Shown here in pieces: positions 33,092 to 42,802 of a stretch of 64,000 nt of DNA. Both the position numbers and the translations under genes were made by a program. Source of the DNA: Pigmentiphaga kullae (GTDB taxonomy: Bacteria > Pseudomonadota > Gammaproteobacteria > Burkholderiales > Burkholderiaceae_B). The stretch spans positions 1,178,001 to 1,242,000 of the forward strand of contig NZ_SGXC01000002.1 of NCBI RefSeq assembly GCF_004216695.1. The letters are read 5' to 3'. Below the pieces are notes generated by a model. That model made no database searches and was not told the DNA's origin. It worked only from the letters and a program-made list of their open reading frames with translations. Every line of letters begins with the position of its first letter. The first letter of the stretch is position 1.

Positions 33092-33784
33092 TCAGGGGTC
33101 GAGGAAGCAACGGGACGTCGCCATCATCCGCACGTGCTGAGTCGAATTGACCGACGGGGTGTGCAGCAGACGCATGTCCATGAGGAAGACATCGCCCGCA
33201 CGTCCGGACATCTCGACGACCCTGACCTTCAAGCCATCGAGCTCGCGCTTCAGATCTTCCGCCGTTCTCAATATCCGGCGTAGTCGGGACGACGACCCAT
33301 CCGGCTGCATATCGACACGATGGGATCCGGCCAGCGCCAGCGTTCCCCCACCCCCGCCAGCCACGTCATCGATCAGGAAAAATGCCTGTATCCCGGGCAA
33401 GCGGCCTGGCGGCTTCGCCGCCACGTCCACATGCCAGTTCAAACCTTGCAGCGTCGAGGCACCTTGACGGGGCGGCGACAGCAACAGCTCGACATCCTGG
33501 ACAATCTTCGGCACCCGTCCGGCCAGTCGCGTCACCTCGGCCAGCAACGCCTGGGTGACCAGCGACTCGTGCAGCCCGGGCAGCCTGACAAGCGAAGACA
33601 GCTTGCCGATCTGCTGGAAAACAGGCAGACCACGCACCGAAGCGGGCATGCCCTTTCCCTCGGACACGCGCTTGAGTTCATCAAGCAGCTTCTGCCGGAC
33701 AGCCATCATCCGCCCTCGCGGATGAAAACCCTCCAACCGGACATACCCTTGATCGGCGAAGCAATCGGCTTGAGCAGTTTTCAT
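33092..33784 (-). CDS. PhyH-type 2-oxoglutarate/Fe(II) dioxygenase
   Basis: The 230-residue product, started at MKTAQADCFADQGYVRLEG, resembles phytanoyl-CoA dioxygenase-type enzymes. LNWHVDVAAK gives the H-x-D pair, and the late MDMRLLHTPSVNST gives the distal iron His, with R in the next strand. A longer open reading to 34012 lacks family features. Such enzymes hydroxylate lipophilic or small acids using Fe(II) and 2-oxoglutarate. It converges on the Bug gene at 32098 and stands alone. Confidence 0.8.
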   Translation of the reverse strand: MKTAQADCFADQGYVRLEGFHPRGRMMAVRQKLLDELKRVSEGKGMPASVRGLPVFQQIGKLSSLVRLPGLHESLVTQALLAEVTRLAGRVPKIVQDVELLLSPPRQGASTLQGLNWHVDVAAKPPGRLPGIQAFFLIDDVAGGGGGTLALAGSHRVDMQPDGSSSRLRRILRTAEDLKRELDGLKVRVVEMSGRAGDVFLMDMRLLHTPSVNSTQHVRMMATSRCFLDP

Positions 33785-33897
33785 TGGCAAGAAGTCCTTG
33801 GAGGAACCGGCGCCCCGACTCCCGCCACTCAATGCAGGTAAAGCGGCGTACTGCCCCGTGGCCATGCGCTGTCTATTCGACTGCTTCGAGGATACAC

Positions 33898-34245
33898 ATG
33901 GCATCGCCCTCCGCCCAGACCATTCATCTCGCCCCTCCAGAGCCGTGTCCGAATTGCGGACGCGAGAGGATCCCCCGCGCCGCCGGCGAGAAAACCGCTC
34001 CGTGGCGAACATTCGCCAGCCCTCCGCAGCTCGCGATCTATATAGCGAATCTCCTGCTGATCGGTGGGGCTATCGCGATTTCCATACAGCCAGAGAGCGC
34101 ATCGTCACCGCTGATATTCGGCGGATTCCTGGCCGGCCATATATGCCTTGGCCTATACGCGATCCTGCTGCGCGAGCGCGGGCTGCTGTTCCTGAACGCC
34201 GCACTCGCTGCGTTGGACTTATACGCGGTCGTCATTCGGCTCTGA
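33898..34245 (+). CDS. Small integral membrane protein with CPNCG motif
   Basis: The 115-residue product starts at the ATG at 33898 behind CGAGGA. It has a polar N-terminus containing PCPNCGRER (a single CxxC) and then three hydrophobic segments (about residues 46-64, 70-88 and 93-113). I do not recognise a family. The reading is supported by a plausible ribosome site and a coherent hydrophobic pattern, but not by homology. It is divergent from the PhyH gene. Confidence 0.5.
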   Translation: MASPSAQTIHLAPPEPCPNCGRERIPRAAGEKTAPWRTFASPPQLAIYIANLLLIGGAIAISIQPESASSPLIFGGFLAGHICLGLYAILLRERGLLFLNAALAALDLYAVVIRL

Positions 34246-34291
34246 CGTTCCGCTTGGGCATCGGCTGGCCGCGCAACTGGCGAGGACCACA

Positions 34292-35251
34292 CTAGCGATG
34301 GAGTGGCGGCGAAGCTTGAGGCAGATTTCGCGGATAAGCCTCCAGGCAGAGATCCAGCACTTCGGCACGAAACCAGCAATGAGCCGGATCGTGATCGAGG
34401 CGCGAATGCCAGATTGCCGAGATATTGAAAGCGGGTATGGGCACGGGTAGTTCGAAGCACTGTAAGCCATTGGCCGCCGCGTAATCCGGCACAAAGGAGT
34501 TGCCGACGCATGAATGCGGGACAACGGCCAGCAAGTCCGAATGACGAGTCAGCTGCATGGCGCTCGTATAAGACGGCACCACCATCCGCACCTTCCGCCG
34601 CCCATTCGGCGGTTCAACGGCTGCGTCAATCGAACTTTCCGCTTCGCCGGTACGTGAAGTCATCACATGGTCGTATGCGGCCCATTGTTCTACGCTGATG
34701 CTCCGTTCACTCAGAAGCGGATGGCCGATGCGGCACACGCCGACATAGCGATCGCGGAAGAGCAAACGCGTACGTACCTCGGGGGCCGAGGTTTTGACGA
34801 TGCCGATCTCCAGATCAATCGCGCCTTCCCTTAGCGGTTGAGCATTCCAGTTCGGCTTGGGGGCGAAGCGAAGCTGCACACCGGGTGCCGTGCGGCGGAT
34901 CCGGTCCATCAAAGCCGCGCCAAGCTGGTCGATAAAGCCTTCACCCACTCGCAGGGTGAAGCGCTGCTCCAGGGTGGCAATGTCGAACTGATGCTCGGTG
35001 CGACTCAGGACCCCCTCTACTTCGTGGGTCAGCGCCGAGATGCGCTGGCTCAGTTGTTCCGCATATGGCGTGAGCACCAGCGTGCGCCCAGCCTGCAGCA
35101 GCAGGCGGTCGCCCGTAACCGCGCGCAGGCGAGTGAGCGTACGGCTCGTTGCAGAAACACTGAGTTTCAGCCGCCGGGCGGCCCCCGTGACGCTACGCTC
35201 AGTCAACAATGCGTCCAGCGCGGGAAGGAGGTTGAGGTCGACGCGTGTCAT
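34292..35251 (-). CDS. LysR-family transcriptional regulator
   Basis: The 319-residue protein starts MTRVDLNLLPALDALLTER, the NodD/NahR-type opening of the LysR family. The HTH follows (SVTGAARRLKLSVSATSRTLTRLR). RVGEGFIDQLGAALMDRI begins the effector domain. The ATG at 35251 is preferred; an upstream in-frame codon adds 15 unrelated residues. It is divergent from the SDR gene at 35382 over a 130-bp region with helically spaced direct repeats, so it likely controls that gene. Confidence 0.92.
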   Translation of the reverse strand: MTRVDLNLLPALDALLTERSVTGAARRLKLSVSATSRTLTRLRAVTGDRLLLQAGRTLVLTPYAEQLSQRISALTHEVEGVLSRTEHQFDIATLEQRFTLRVGEGFIDQLGAALMDRIRRTAPGVQLRFAPKPNWNAQPLREGAIDLEIGIVKTSAPEVRTRLLFRDRYVGVCRIGHPLLSERSISVEQWAAYDHVMTSRTGEAESSIDAAVEPPNGRRKVRMVVPSYTSAMQLTRHSDLLAVVPHSCVGNSFVPDYAAANGLQCFELPVPIPAFNISAIWHSRLDHDPAHCWFRAEVLDLCLEAYPRNLPQASPPLHR

Positions 35252-35282
35252 GCGCCCAGCATAATCGAAACCGGCCAGGCAT

Positions 35283-35321
35283 GGCGTCTGACGCAATCAA
35301 TAATTGCACGCCAGGCGTCTG
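35283..35321. promoter_or_regulatory. Tandem half-sites, candidate LysR binding region
   Basis: GGCGTCTG occurs at 35283-35290 and again at 35314-35321, each followed by GCAA after two bases. The 31-bp offset is close to three helical turns. Between them lies GCAAT-CAATA-ATTGC, a 5-bp palindrome. The region separates the divergent LysR and SDR genes, the usual place for LysR binding. Confidence 0.5.
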
Positions 35322-35381
35322 GTGCAAATTAGAGCCAGGTTCGACAATCCATGGCTTCAATAGTGCGAAAAGGAGAATCCC

Positions 35382-36095
35382 ATGCCCCAAGCGCCCGTTC
35401 ACACCCCCACCGTCCTGCTCATCGGCGCCTCGCGCGGCCTCGGCCACGCCATGGCGGCCGAATTCCTGAAAAACGGCTGGCACGTCGTGGGCACGGTTCG
35501 CGCCGGTAGCGGCCGGACTCTTTTGCACGATTTGGCCGATGCGCATCCGGACCGGGTCGACATTGAAACGCTGGACATTACCCGACCCGAGCAGATCCGA
35601 GCCTTACACGAGCGCCTGTCCGGCCGGATGTTCGACATTCTGTTTGTCAATGCCGGGACGACCAATCCGGACCCGACTCAGACCATCGGTGAGGTCTCGA
35701 CGGAGGATTTCGTGAATCTCATGATCACCAATGCGCTTGGCCCGATGCGGGTGGTCGAGCGCTTGTCCGACCTTGTCACGCCGGCCGGCCTGATCGGGGT
35801 CATGTCATCCGGACAAGGCAGTATCGCCGACAATGAATCCGGCCAGCGGGAGGTTTACCGTGGCAGCAAGGCGGCCTTGAACCAATTCATGCGCAGCTTT
35901 GCCGCGCGTCAAGCGCAAACGCCACGGGCCATGCTGCTGATCGCGCCGGGTTGGGTGCGCACCGACCTGGGAGGCCCTGAGGGGAGATTGTCGATCGAGG
36001 AAAGTGTTCCCGGGGTTGTGAACGTGCTTCTGACCAAGCTGGGCCATCCCGGCCTCGAATACCTCGACTATTGTGGTCGGACCGTTCGGTGGTGA
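35382..36095 (+). CDS. Short-chain dehydrogenase/reductase
   Basis: The 237-residue SDR has LLIGASRGLGHAMA at the N-terminus (TGxxxGxG variant), LFVNAGTTNPD in place of NNAG, GVMSSGQGSI for the catalytic Ser strand and VYRGSKAALNQ for the Y-x-x-x-K pair. All catalytic residues are intact, unlike the SDR at 10950. The start follows AAAAGGAGA. It is divergent from a LysR gene, and a clear hairpin terminator follows at 36142. Confidence 0.92.
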   Translation: MPQAPVHTPTVLLIGASRGLGHAMAAEFLKNGWHVVGTVRAGSGRTLLHDLADAHPDRVDIETLDITRPEQIRALHERLSGRMFDILFVNAGTTNPDPTQTIGEVSTEDFVNLMITNALGPMRVVERLSDLVTPAGLIGVMSSGQGSIADNESGQREVYRGSKAALNQFMRSFAARQAQTPRAMLLIAPGWVRTDLGGPEGRLSIEESVPGVVNVLLTKLGHPGLEYLDYCGRTVRW

Positions 36096-36141
36096 TCATG
36101 GCCGGCCCATCAAGGCACCCGTTCCCCTGGCTGCCGCAAAA

Positions 36142-36179
36142 AACAAAAAAGGCCACACAATGAAGTGCGGCCTTTTTTT
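36142..36179. terminator. Bidirectional rho-independent terminator
   Basis: The stem AAAAAAGGCC-A-CAC pairs with GTG-C-GGCCTTTTTT across a 6-nt loop, with one mismatch. Poly-A on the left and poly-T on the right make it work in both directions. It lies between the convergent SDR and lpdA genes. Confidence 0.85.
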
Positions 36180-36194
36180 CAAACTACGACAACC

Positions 36195-38024
36195 CTACTT
36201 CTTCCTGACCGGCGGCAAATCCGTACACACCCCTTCCGCCACCTCGGCCGCCATCCCGATCGACTCGCCCAGGGTCGGATGCGGATGGATGGTCTTCCCG
36301 ATATCCACCATATCCGCCCCCATCTCGATCGCCAAAGCGACCTCGCCAATCATGTCGCCGGCATTCGTACCCACGATGCCGCCGCCCACGATCCGGTGCG
36401 TCTCTTCGTCGAACAGCAGCTTGGTGAATCCTTCATCGCGCCCATTGGCGATGGCGCGGCCCGAAGCGGCCCACGGGAACATGCCCTTGGTGACCTTGCG
36501 GCCCTGCTTCCTGGCTTCGTCTTCGGTCAGGCCCACCCACGCGACTTCCGGATCCGTGTAGGCCACGGACGGGATCACGGTGGCGTCGAAGTGGCTCTTC
36601 TGGCCGGCCGCGGCTTCCGCCGCCACGTGGCCTTCATGCACGGCCTTGTGGGCCAGCATGGGTTGGCCGACGATGTCGCCGATGGCGTAGATGTGCGGCA
36701 CGTTGGTGCGCATCTGGGAATCCACGGAAATGAATCCGCGGTCGCCCACCTGCACGCCGGCCTTGTCGGCGCCGATCTTCTTGCCGTTGGGGCTGCGGCC
36801 GACGGCCTGCAGCACGAGGTCGTAGCGCTGGGGTTCCTTGGGGGCTTTTTCACCCTCGAAAGTAACCCAGATGCCGTCTTTCTTCGCTTCGATGCCCACC
36901 GTCTTGGTCTTCAACATGATGTTGTCGAAGCGGTGTTCGTTCATCTTCTGCCAGACCTTGACCAGGTCGCGGTCGGCACCCTGCATCAGGCCGTCCAGCA
37001 TTTCGACGACGTCCAGCCTGGCGCCCAGGGTGGAGTACACCGTGCCCATTTCGAGGCCGATGATGCCGCCGCCGATGATGAGCATTTTCTTGGGCACGCT
37101 CTTCAAGAGCAGCGCGCCGGTGGAGTCGACGATGCGTTCGTCTTCGGGGGCGAAGGGCAGTTTCACCGACTGGCTGCCGGCGGCGATGATGGCGCTGGCG
37201 AATTGCAGGACCTGCTTGCCTTCCTTGGTCTCGACCTCGATGTGGTTGGGACCGACGAAGGAGCCAACGCCCGTCACCACCGTGACCTTGCGGGCCTTGG
37301 CCATGCCGGCCAGGCCGCCGGTCAGCTTGCCGACGACGCCGTCCTTGAACGCGCGCAGCTTGTCGAGGTCGATCTCGGGCTTGCCGAAGGTGATGCCGTG
37401 TTCGGCCATCTTGGCGGCTTCCTCGACCACGGCGGCGGTGTGCAGCAGGGCCTTGGAGGGAATGCAGCCGACGTTCAGGCAGACGCCGCCCAGGGTGGCG
37501 TAGCGTTCGATCAGGGCCACTTTCAGGCCCAGGTCGGCGGCGCGGAAGGCGGCGGAGTAGCCGCCGGGGCCGGCGCCCAGGACCACGACGTCGAAGCTCT
37601 GGTCGGCCTTGCCGCCGAAGCTGGCGGCGGCCGGCGCGGCAGCGGGCAGCGGGACGGGATCGGGATCCGGCTTGTCGGAGGTGGGTTCGCCCAGTTCGTG
37701 CATGGCGGCGGGCGCCAGTTCGACCTTGGGGAAGCCGGTGCGGGACTTGGTGTCCACGGCCGGGGCCGGGCTGGCGGCGGCACCGCCTTCGGCGGCGTCG
37801 ATCTCGAGCAGCACGGAGCCTTCGCTGACCTTGTCGCCGACCTTGACCTTGATGGCCTTGACCACCCCGCCCTGCTCGGCGGGGATTTCCATGGAGGACT
37901 TGTCGGATTCGACGGTGATCAGGCTTTGCTCGGCCTTGATGGTGTCGCCCACGGCCACCAGGATCTCGATGACCTCGACCTCCTTGAAGTCGCCGATGTC
38001 GGGTACTTTCAGTTCTATCGCCAT
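36195..38024 (-). CDS. lpdA: Dihydrolipoamide dehydrogenase (E3) with N-terminal lipoyl domain
   Basis: The 609-residue E3 component regenerates oxidised lipoyl groups for pyruvate dehydrogenase with NAD+. It carries an extra lipoyl domain (residues about 2-75, lipoylated Lys42 in [10 protein letters not shown]). A Pro/Ala linker leads to the flavoprotein from about 130: [21 protein letters not shown], redox disulfide [13 protein letters not shown] motif [13 protein letters not shown], and catalytic HPHPTLGE near the end. E3 proteins with a lipoyl domain are known in Neisseria and Bordetella relatives. The start is fixed by AAGGAG; it is 10 bp after aceF. Confidence 0.97.
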   Translation of the reverse strand: MAIELKVPDIGDFKEVEVIEILVAVGDTIKAEQSLITVESDKSSMEIPAEQGGVVKAIKVKVGDKVSEGSVLLEIDAAEGGAAASPAPAVDTKSRTGFPKVELAPAAMHELGEPTSDKPDPDPVPLPAAAPAAASFGGKADQSFDVVVLGAGPGGYSAAFRAADLGLKVALIERYATLGGVCLNVGCIPSKALLHTAAVVEEAAKMAEHGITFGKPEIDLDKLRAFKDGVVGKLTGGLAGMAKARKVTVVTGVGSFVGPNHIEVETKEGKQVLQFASAIIAAGSQSVKLPFAPEDERIVDSTGALLLKSVPKKMLIIGGGIIGLEMGTVYSTLGARLDVVEMLDGLMQGADRDLVKVWQKMNEHRFDNIMLKTKTVGIEAKKDGIWVTFEGEKAPKEPQRYDLVLQAVGRSPNGKKIGADKAGVQVGDRGFISVDSQMRTNVPHIYAIGDIVGQPMLAHKAVHEGHVAAEAAAGQKSHFDATVIPSVAYTDPEVAWVGLTEDEARKQGRKVTKGMFPWAASGRAIANGRDEGFTKLLFDEETHRIVGGGIVGTNAGDMIGEVALAIEMGADMVDIGKTIHPHPTLGESIGMAAEVAEGVCTDLPPVRKK

Positions 38025-38034
38025 CCGTTGCTCC

Positions 38035-39705
38035 TTACAGCAGGATGCGGCGGTAGTCCGCCAGCACCGAGGCCAGGTAGGCGTTGAAGCGGGCGCCGGC
38101 GGCGCCGTCGATGACACGGTGGTCGTACGACAGCGACATGGGCAGCGTCAGTTGCGGCACGAATTGCTTGCCGTCCCACACGGGTTTCATGGCCGAGCGG
38201 CTGACGCCCAGGATGGCCACTTCGGGCGCGTTGATGATGGGCGTGAAGCTCGTGCCGCCTATGCCGCCCAGCGACGAGATCGAGAAGCAGCCGCCCTGCA
38301 TTTCCGAGGGCGAGAGCTTGCCGTCGCGCGCCTTCTTGGCCAGTTCGGAGGTTTCCTTGGCCAGTTCCAGGACGCCCTTCTTGTCGGCATCGCGGATGAC
38401 CGGCACCACCAGCCCGTTGGGCGTATCGGCGGCGAAGCCGATGTGGAAGTACTTCTTCAGGATCAGGTTGTCGCCTTCCAGCGAGGCGTTGAACTCGGGG
38501 AATTTCTTCAGCGCCGAGACCACGGCCTTGATCAGGAACGCGAGCATCGTGACCTTGACGCCGGATTTCTCGTTTTCCTTGTTGAGCTGGACGCGGAAGG
38601 CTTCCAGGTCGGTGATGTCCGCATCCTCGTTGTTGGTGACGTGGGGGATCATCACCCAGTTGCGGTGCAGGTTGGCGCCGGAAATTTTCTTGATGCGCGA
38701 CAGCGGCTTGGCCTCGATTTCGCCGAACTTGGCGAAATCGACCTTGGGCCAGGCCAGCACTTCCAGGCCGGAGCCCGAGCCGCCGGCGGCAGCGGGCGCC
38801 GCGGCGGCGGCGCCGCCTGCCAGGGCCTGCTTGACGAAGTTGCGCACGTCGTCGGGCGTGATGCGGCCCTTGGGACCGGTGGCCGGCACCCTGGAGAGGT
38901 CCACGCCCAGTTCGCGCGCGAACTTGCGCACGGACGGCGAGGCATGGGCCTTGGAAGGCGTGTGTTCGGCGGCGGGATCGGCCGGCACGGGCGGCTGCTT
39001 GGCCGCAGGGGCCTGGGCCGGCGCGGCGGCGGGCGCCTCGGCCCTGGCGGCGGGTGCCGGGGCGCTTTCGGCCTTGGCGGCCGGCGCGGCAGCGGCGGCG
39101 CCGCTCTTGACCTTCACCAGTTGGCTGCCCTTGGACACCTTGTCGCCGACCTTGACCAGCACGGCGGTGACTTCGCCCGCCGTGGAAGTCGGGATTTCCA
39201 TCGAGGACTTGTCGGATTCGACCGTGACCAGGCTTTGCTCGGCCGAGACCTGGTCGCCGACCTTGACCAGCAGTTCGATGACTTCGACGTCCTTGAAGTC
39301 GCCGATGTCGGGCACGACCACCGTTTCCTCGGCACCGCCCTGCGCGGGCGCGGCGGCCGGCGCGGCCTGGGGCGCGGGCGCGGCTTCCTGCTTGGCGGCG
39401 GGTGCAACGGCGGGCGCTTCGGCCTTGGCCGGCGCCGCTTCCTGCCGGGGCGCCTCGGCGCCGCCGGCGGCTTCGATCTCGACCAGCGGGGTACCTTCGG
39501 ACACCTTGTCGCCGACCTTGACCTTGATGGCCTTGACCACCCCGCCCTGCGCGGCCGGGATTTCCATGGACGACTTGTCGGACTCGACGGTGATCAGGCT
39601 TTGCTCGGCCTTGATGGTGTCGCCCACCGAAACCAGGATCTCGATCACTTCGACTTCGCTGAAATCACCGATGTCGGGGACTTTCAGCTCGCTCACATTA
39701 CTCAT
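38035..39705 (-). CDS. aceF: Pyruvate dehydrogenase E2, dihydrolipoyllysine acetyltransferase
   Basis: The 556-residue E2 core of the complex has two lipoyl domains (Lys44 and Lys166, both in [10 protein letters not shown]), joined by Ala/Pro/Lys linkers. A peripheral-subunit-binding domain follows at about residues 254-290 ([17 protein letters not shown], then [11 protein letters not shown]). The catalytic domain begins near 330 and ends with [17 protein letters not shown], holding the H-x-x-x-D-G active site. It transfers acetyl groups to CoA. It lies between aceE and lpdA in one operon. Confidence 0.97.
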   Translation of the reverse strand: MSNVSELKVPDIGDFSEVEVIEILVSVGDTIKAEQSLITVESDKSSMEIPAAQGGVVKAIKVKVGDKVSEGTPLVEIEAAGGAEAPRQEAAPAKAEAPAVAPAAKQEAAPAPQAAPAAAPAQGGAEETVVVPDIGDFKDVEVIELLVKVGDQVSAEQSLVTVESDKSSMEIPTSTAGEVTAVLVKVGDKVSKGSQLVKVKSGAAAAAPAAKAESAPAPAARAEAPAAAPAQAPAAKQPPVPADPAAEHTPSKAHASPSVRKFARELGVDLSRVPATGPKGRITPDDVRNFVKQALAGGAAAAAPAAAGGSGSGLEVLAWPKVDFAKFGEIEAKPLSRIKKISGANLHRNWVMIPHVTNNEDADITDLEAFRVQLNKENEKSGVKVTMLAFLIKAVVSALKKFPEFNASLEGDNLILKKYFHIGFAADTPNGLVVPVIRDADKKGVLELAKETSELAKKARDGKLSPSEMQGGCFSISSLGGIGGTSFTPIINAPEVAILGVSRSAMKPVWDGKQFVPQLTLPMSLSYDHRVIDGAAGARFNAYLASVLADYRRILL

Positions 39706-39817
39706 TCTGTAGTCTCCAGAAAGCCGGACCCCACCGGCGCCCCCGCCGCAGGCAGGCGCGCGCCGGCCGGGCGGGCAAGACAGGGGCAGTGCCTATCTTA
39801 CCCATCCCGGCCATCGA

Positions 39818-42532
39818 TCACGCGTGTTGAGGGTTGGCTTTCTCGGGGTTGATGCCGTACTTCTTGATGGCCTCGGCCACCTTCTTCATCGGGATCTTGC
39901 CTTCGTCGGCCAGCGCCTTCAGGGCGGACAGCGTGACGAAGTGGCGATCCACCTCGAAGTGTTCGCGCAGCTTGGCGCGGAAGTCGGAACGGCCGAAACC
40001 GTCGGTGCCCAGCACGTTGTAGGTGCGGCCCTTGGGGATGAACGGACGGATCTGGTCGGCGAAGGACTTCATGTAGTCGGTCGAGGCGACGATGGGGCCT
40101 TCGGTCTTTTCCAGGGCTTCGGTCACGTAGGCGACCTGGGCTTTCTTTTCCGTCGGGTGCAGCAGGTTGTGGCGGTCGACGTCCAGGCCGTTGCGGCGCA
40201 GCTCGGTGAAGCTGGTCACGCTCCAGATGTCGGCGGCCACGCCCCAGTCCTTCTCGAGCAGCTCCTGGGCGGCGATGACTTCGCGCAGGATGGTGCCCGA
40301 ACCCAGCAGCTGGACGCGGTGCTCGGCCTTGGCCTCGCTCTTCTTCAACTGGTACATGCCGCGGATGATGCCCTCTTCGTCGCCGGCCTTCAGGCCCGGC
40401 TGGGCATAGTTCTCGTTCATGACCGTGATGTAGTAGAAGACGTTTTCCTGGTCTTCCACCATGCGCTTCAAGCCGTTCTGGATGATGACCGCCAGTTCGT
40501 GCGCGAAGGTCGGGTCGTACGACACGCAGTTGGGGATGGTGGCCGACATCAGGTGGCTGTGGCCGTCCTCGTGCTGCAGGCCTTCGCCGTTGAGCGTCGT
40601 GCGGCCGGCGGTGCCGCCCAGCATGAAACCGCGGGCCTGCATGTCGCCGGCGGCCCAGGCCAGGTCGCCGATGCGCTGGAAGCCGAACATCGAGTAATAG
40701 ATGTAGAACGGCACCATGATGCGGTTGTTCGACGAGTAGGACGTCGCCGCGGCGATCCAGGAGCTCATCGCGCCCGCTTCGTTGATGCCCTCTTCCAGGA
40801 TCTGGCCGTCTTCCGCTTCGCGGTAGTACATGACCTGCGCCTTGTCCACGGGCACGTACTTCTGGCCTTCGTGGGCGTAGATGCCGATCTGGCGGAACAT
40901 GCCTTCCATGCCGAAGGTGCGCGACTCGTCGGGCACGATGGGCACGACGCGCGGACCCAGGGTCTTGTCGCGCAGCAGCTGCGTCAGGATGCGGACGAAG
41001 GCTTGCGTGGTCGAGATCTCGCGGCCTTCGGCGGTGGGGTCGAGCACGGCCTGGAACGCCGACAGCGCGGGTGCGGGCAGGTGTTCGTCGGCCTTCTGGC
41101 GGCGGTGCGGCAGGTAGCCGCCCAGGGCCGCGCGGCGCTCGTGCAGGTACTTCATTTCCGGCGATTCGTCGGAAGGCTTGAAGTACGGCAGGTCGCCCAG
41201 CTTGTCGTCCGGCACCGGAATGTTGAAGCGGTCGCGGTAGGCGCGGATGATGTCGTCGTCCAGCTTCTTCTGCTGGTGCGCGGGGTTGCGCGACTCGCCG
41301 GCGGCGCCCATGCCATAGCCCTTGATGGTCTTGGCCAGGATGACGGTCGGGCGGCCTTCGCTTTTCTGCGCGGCGTCGAACGCGGCGAACACCTTGTGCG
41401 GATCATGGCCGCCACGGTTCAGGCGCCAGATGTCGTCGTCGCTCATGCGGCTGACCATCTCCAGCAGCTTGGGGTGCTTGCCGAAGAACTTCTCGCGCAC
41501 GAACGCGCCGTCGTTGGCCTTGTAGGCCTGGTATTCGCCGTCGACGGTGTCTTCCATGATCTGGCGCAGGATGCCTTCCTTGTCGCGCGCCAGCAGCGGA
41601 TCCCAGTAGCCGCCCCAGATCAGCTTGATGACGTTCCAGCCGCTGCCGCGGAATTCGCCTTCCAGTTCCTGGATGATCTTGCCGTTGCCGCGCACCGGGC
41701 CGTCCAGGCGCTGCAGGTTGCAGTTGATCACGAACACCAGGTTGTCGAGCTTTTCGCGCGAGGCCAGGCTGATGGCGCCCAGCGATTCGGGCTCGTCCAT
41801 CTCGCCGTCGCCGCAGAACACCCAGACCTTGCGGTTGCTGGTGTCGGCGATGCCGCGGGCGTGCAGGTATTTCAGGAAACGGGCCTGGTAGATGGCCATC
41901 AGGGGGCCCAGGCCCATCGAGACGGTCGGGAACTGCCAGAAGTCGGGCATCAGCTTCGGATGCGGGTAGGACGACAGGCCCTTGCCGTCGACTTCCTGGC
42001 GGAAATGGTTGAGCTGGTCTTCCGACAGGCGGCCTTCCAGGAAGGCGCGGGCGTAGACGCCGGGCGAGGAATGGCCCTGGAAATAGACCAGGTCGCCGCC
42101 GCGGCTTTCGGTCTCGCCGTGCCAGAAGTGGTTCTGGCCGGTCTCGATCATGGTCGCCAGCGAGGCGAACGAGGCGATGTGGCCGCCCAGGTCGCCGCCG
42201 TCGGCCGGATGCAGGCGGTTGGCCCGGACCACCATGGCCATCGCGTTCCAGCGAATATAGGAGCGGATGCGGGCTTCCAGGTCGAGCTTGCCCGGATGCG
42301 CCGGCTCCATGTGGGGCGGGATGGTGTTGACGTAGGCGGTGTTCGGAGAAAACGGGATGTACGCACCGGAACGGCGCGCCACGTCGATCAGGCGTTCCAG
42401 CAGGTAGTGCGCGCGCTCAGGACCTTCGCGATCCAGGACCGCTTCCAGGGCGTCGAGCCATTCTTGGGTTTCCAGGGTATCTTCGTCGTTGGCGGCGGTT
42501 ATACCGGCCCCGACCTGAGGAAGAGCGGACAT
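39818..42532 (-). CDS. aceE: Pyruvate dehydrogenase E1 component, homodimeric type
   Basis: The 904-residue protein is the thiamine-diphosphate-dependent decarboxylase of the complex. The ThDP motif is WVFCGDGEMDEPESLG running into a later NCNLQRLDGPVRGN (about residues 230-275). GHSSPGVYARAFLEGRL and VPIVPDESRTFGMEGMFRQ are also typical. Its size and order match E. coli AceE (about 887). The ATG at 42532 follows CAGGAGACAGGC. It begins the leftward aceE-aceF-lpdA operon; a 270-bp region separates it from the divergent sensor kinase. Confidence 0.97.
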   Translation of the reverse strand: MSALPQVGAGITAANDEDTLETQEWLDALEAVLDREGPERAHYLLERLIDVARRSGAYIPFSPNTAYVNTIPPHMEPAHPGKLDLEARIRSYIRWNAMAMVVRANRLHPADGGDLGGHIASFASLATMIETGQNHFWHGETESRGGDLVYFQGHSSPGVYARAFLEGRLSEDQLNHFRQEVDGKGLSSYPHPKLMPDFWQFPTVSMGLGPLMAIYQARFLKYLHARGIADTSNRKVWVFCGDGEMDEPESLGAISLASREKLDNLVFVINCNLQRLDGPVRGNGKIIQELEGEFRGSGWNVIKLIWGGYWDPLLARDKEGILRQIMEDTVDGEYQAYKANDGAFVREKFFGKHPKLLEMVSRMSDDDIWRLNRGGHDPHKVFAAFDAAQKSEGRPTVILAKTIKGYGMGAAGESRNPAHQQKKLDDDIIRAYRDRFNIPVPDDKLGDLPYFKPSDESPEMKYLHERRAALGGYLPHRRQKADEHLPAPALSAFQAVLDPTAEGREISTTQAFVRILTQLLRDKTLGPRVVPIVPDESRTFGMEGMFRQIGIYAHEGQKYVPVDKAQVMYYREAEDGQILEEGINEAGAMSSWIAAATSYSSNNRIMVPFYIYYSMFGFQRIGDLAWAAGDMQARGFMLGGTAGRTTLNGEGLQHEDGHSHLMSATIPNCVSYDPTFAHELAVIIQNGLKRMVEDQENVFYYITVMNENYAQPGLKAGDEEGIIRGMYQLKKSEAKAEHRVQLLGSGTILREVIAAQELLEKDWGVAADIWSVTSFTELRRNGLDVDRHNLLHPTEKKAQVAYVTEALEKTEGPIVASTDYMKSFADQIRPFIPKGRTYNVLGTDGFGRSDFRAKLREHFEVDRHFVTLSALKALADEGKIPMKKVAEAIKKYGINPEKANPQHA

Positions 42533-42802
42533 GCCTGTCTCCTGAGTCTCTGTGACATCCGGACGGCTCGTAGCCATCCGAGGGTTAAGTCGCTGTTGGC
42601 GGCCTTCGCCTATGTAAAACTAGGGCCCTCGCAACTCCGGCGCGATTCTAGAAGGCAGGAAGCCTTCCATGCAATAAAAATTTCGCTTTACGATATCATT
42701 TACCACGATGTGAAATCTAGCACGAAACCTGGATAAAAGCATTCTGCGCTGCAATAAAACAGCGGGCCTCCGAACGCACCACACTGTGCGTAAACTTTCT
42801 TC
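42533..42802. promoter_or_regulatory. Divergent intergenic region between aceE and the FixL-type kinase
   Basis: This 270-bp stretch is clearly A/T-richer than its surroundings in its middle and right part (about 42660-42770). It holds GGAAG-C-CTTCC (about 42668-42678) and A/T tracts compatible with promoters in both directions. I cannot define convincing -35/-10 pairs. It must contain the aceE and kinase promoters and their control sites. Confidence 0.5.

Noticed and set aside
33785-34012. Longer N-terminus for the PhyH-type protein
   Set aside because: The extra residues are Arg/Ser-rich and unlike the family; the ATG at 33784 has a ribosome site and starts a family-like sequence.
39824-42736. 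A 970-codon open frame on the plus strand opposite aceE
   Set aside because: The reverse strand carries the strongly conserved aceE; the plus frame is Val/Ala/Gly/Arg-rich without a fold.
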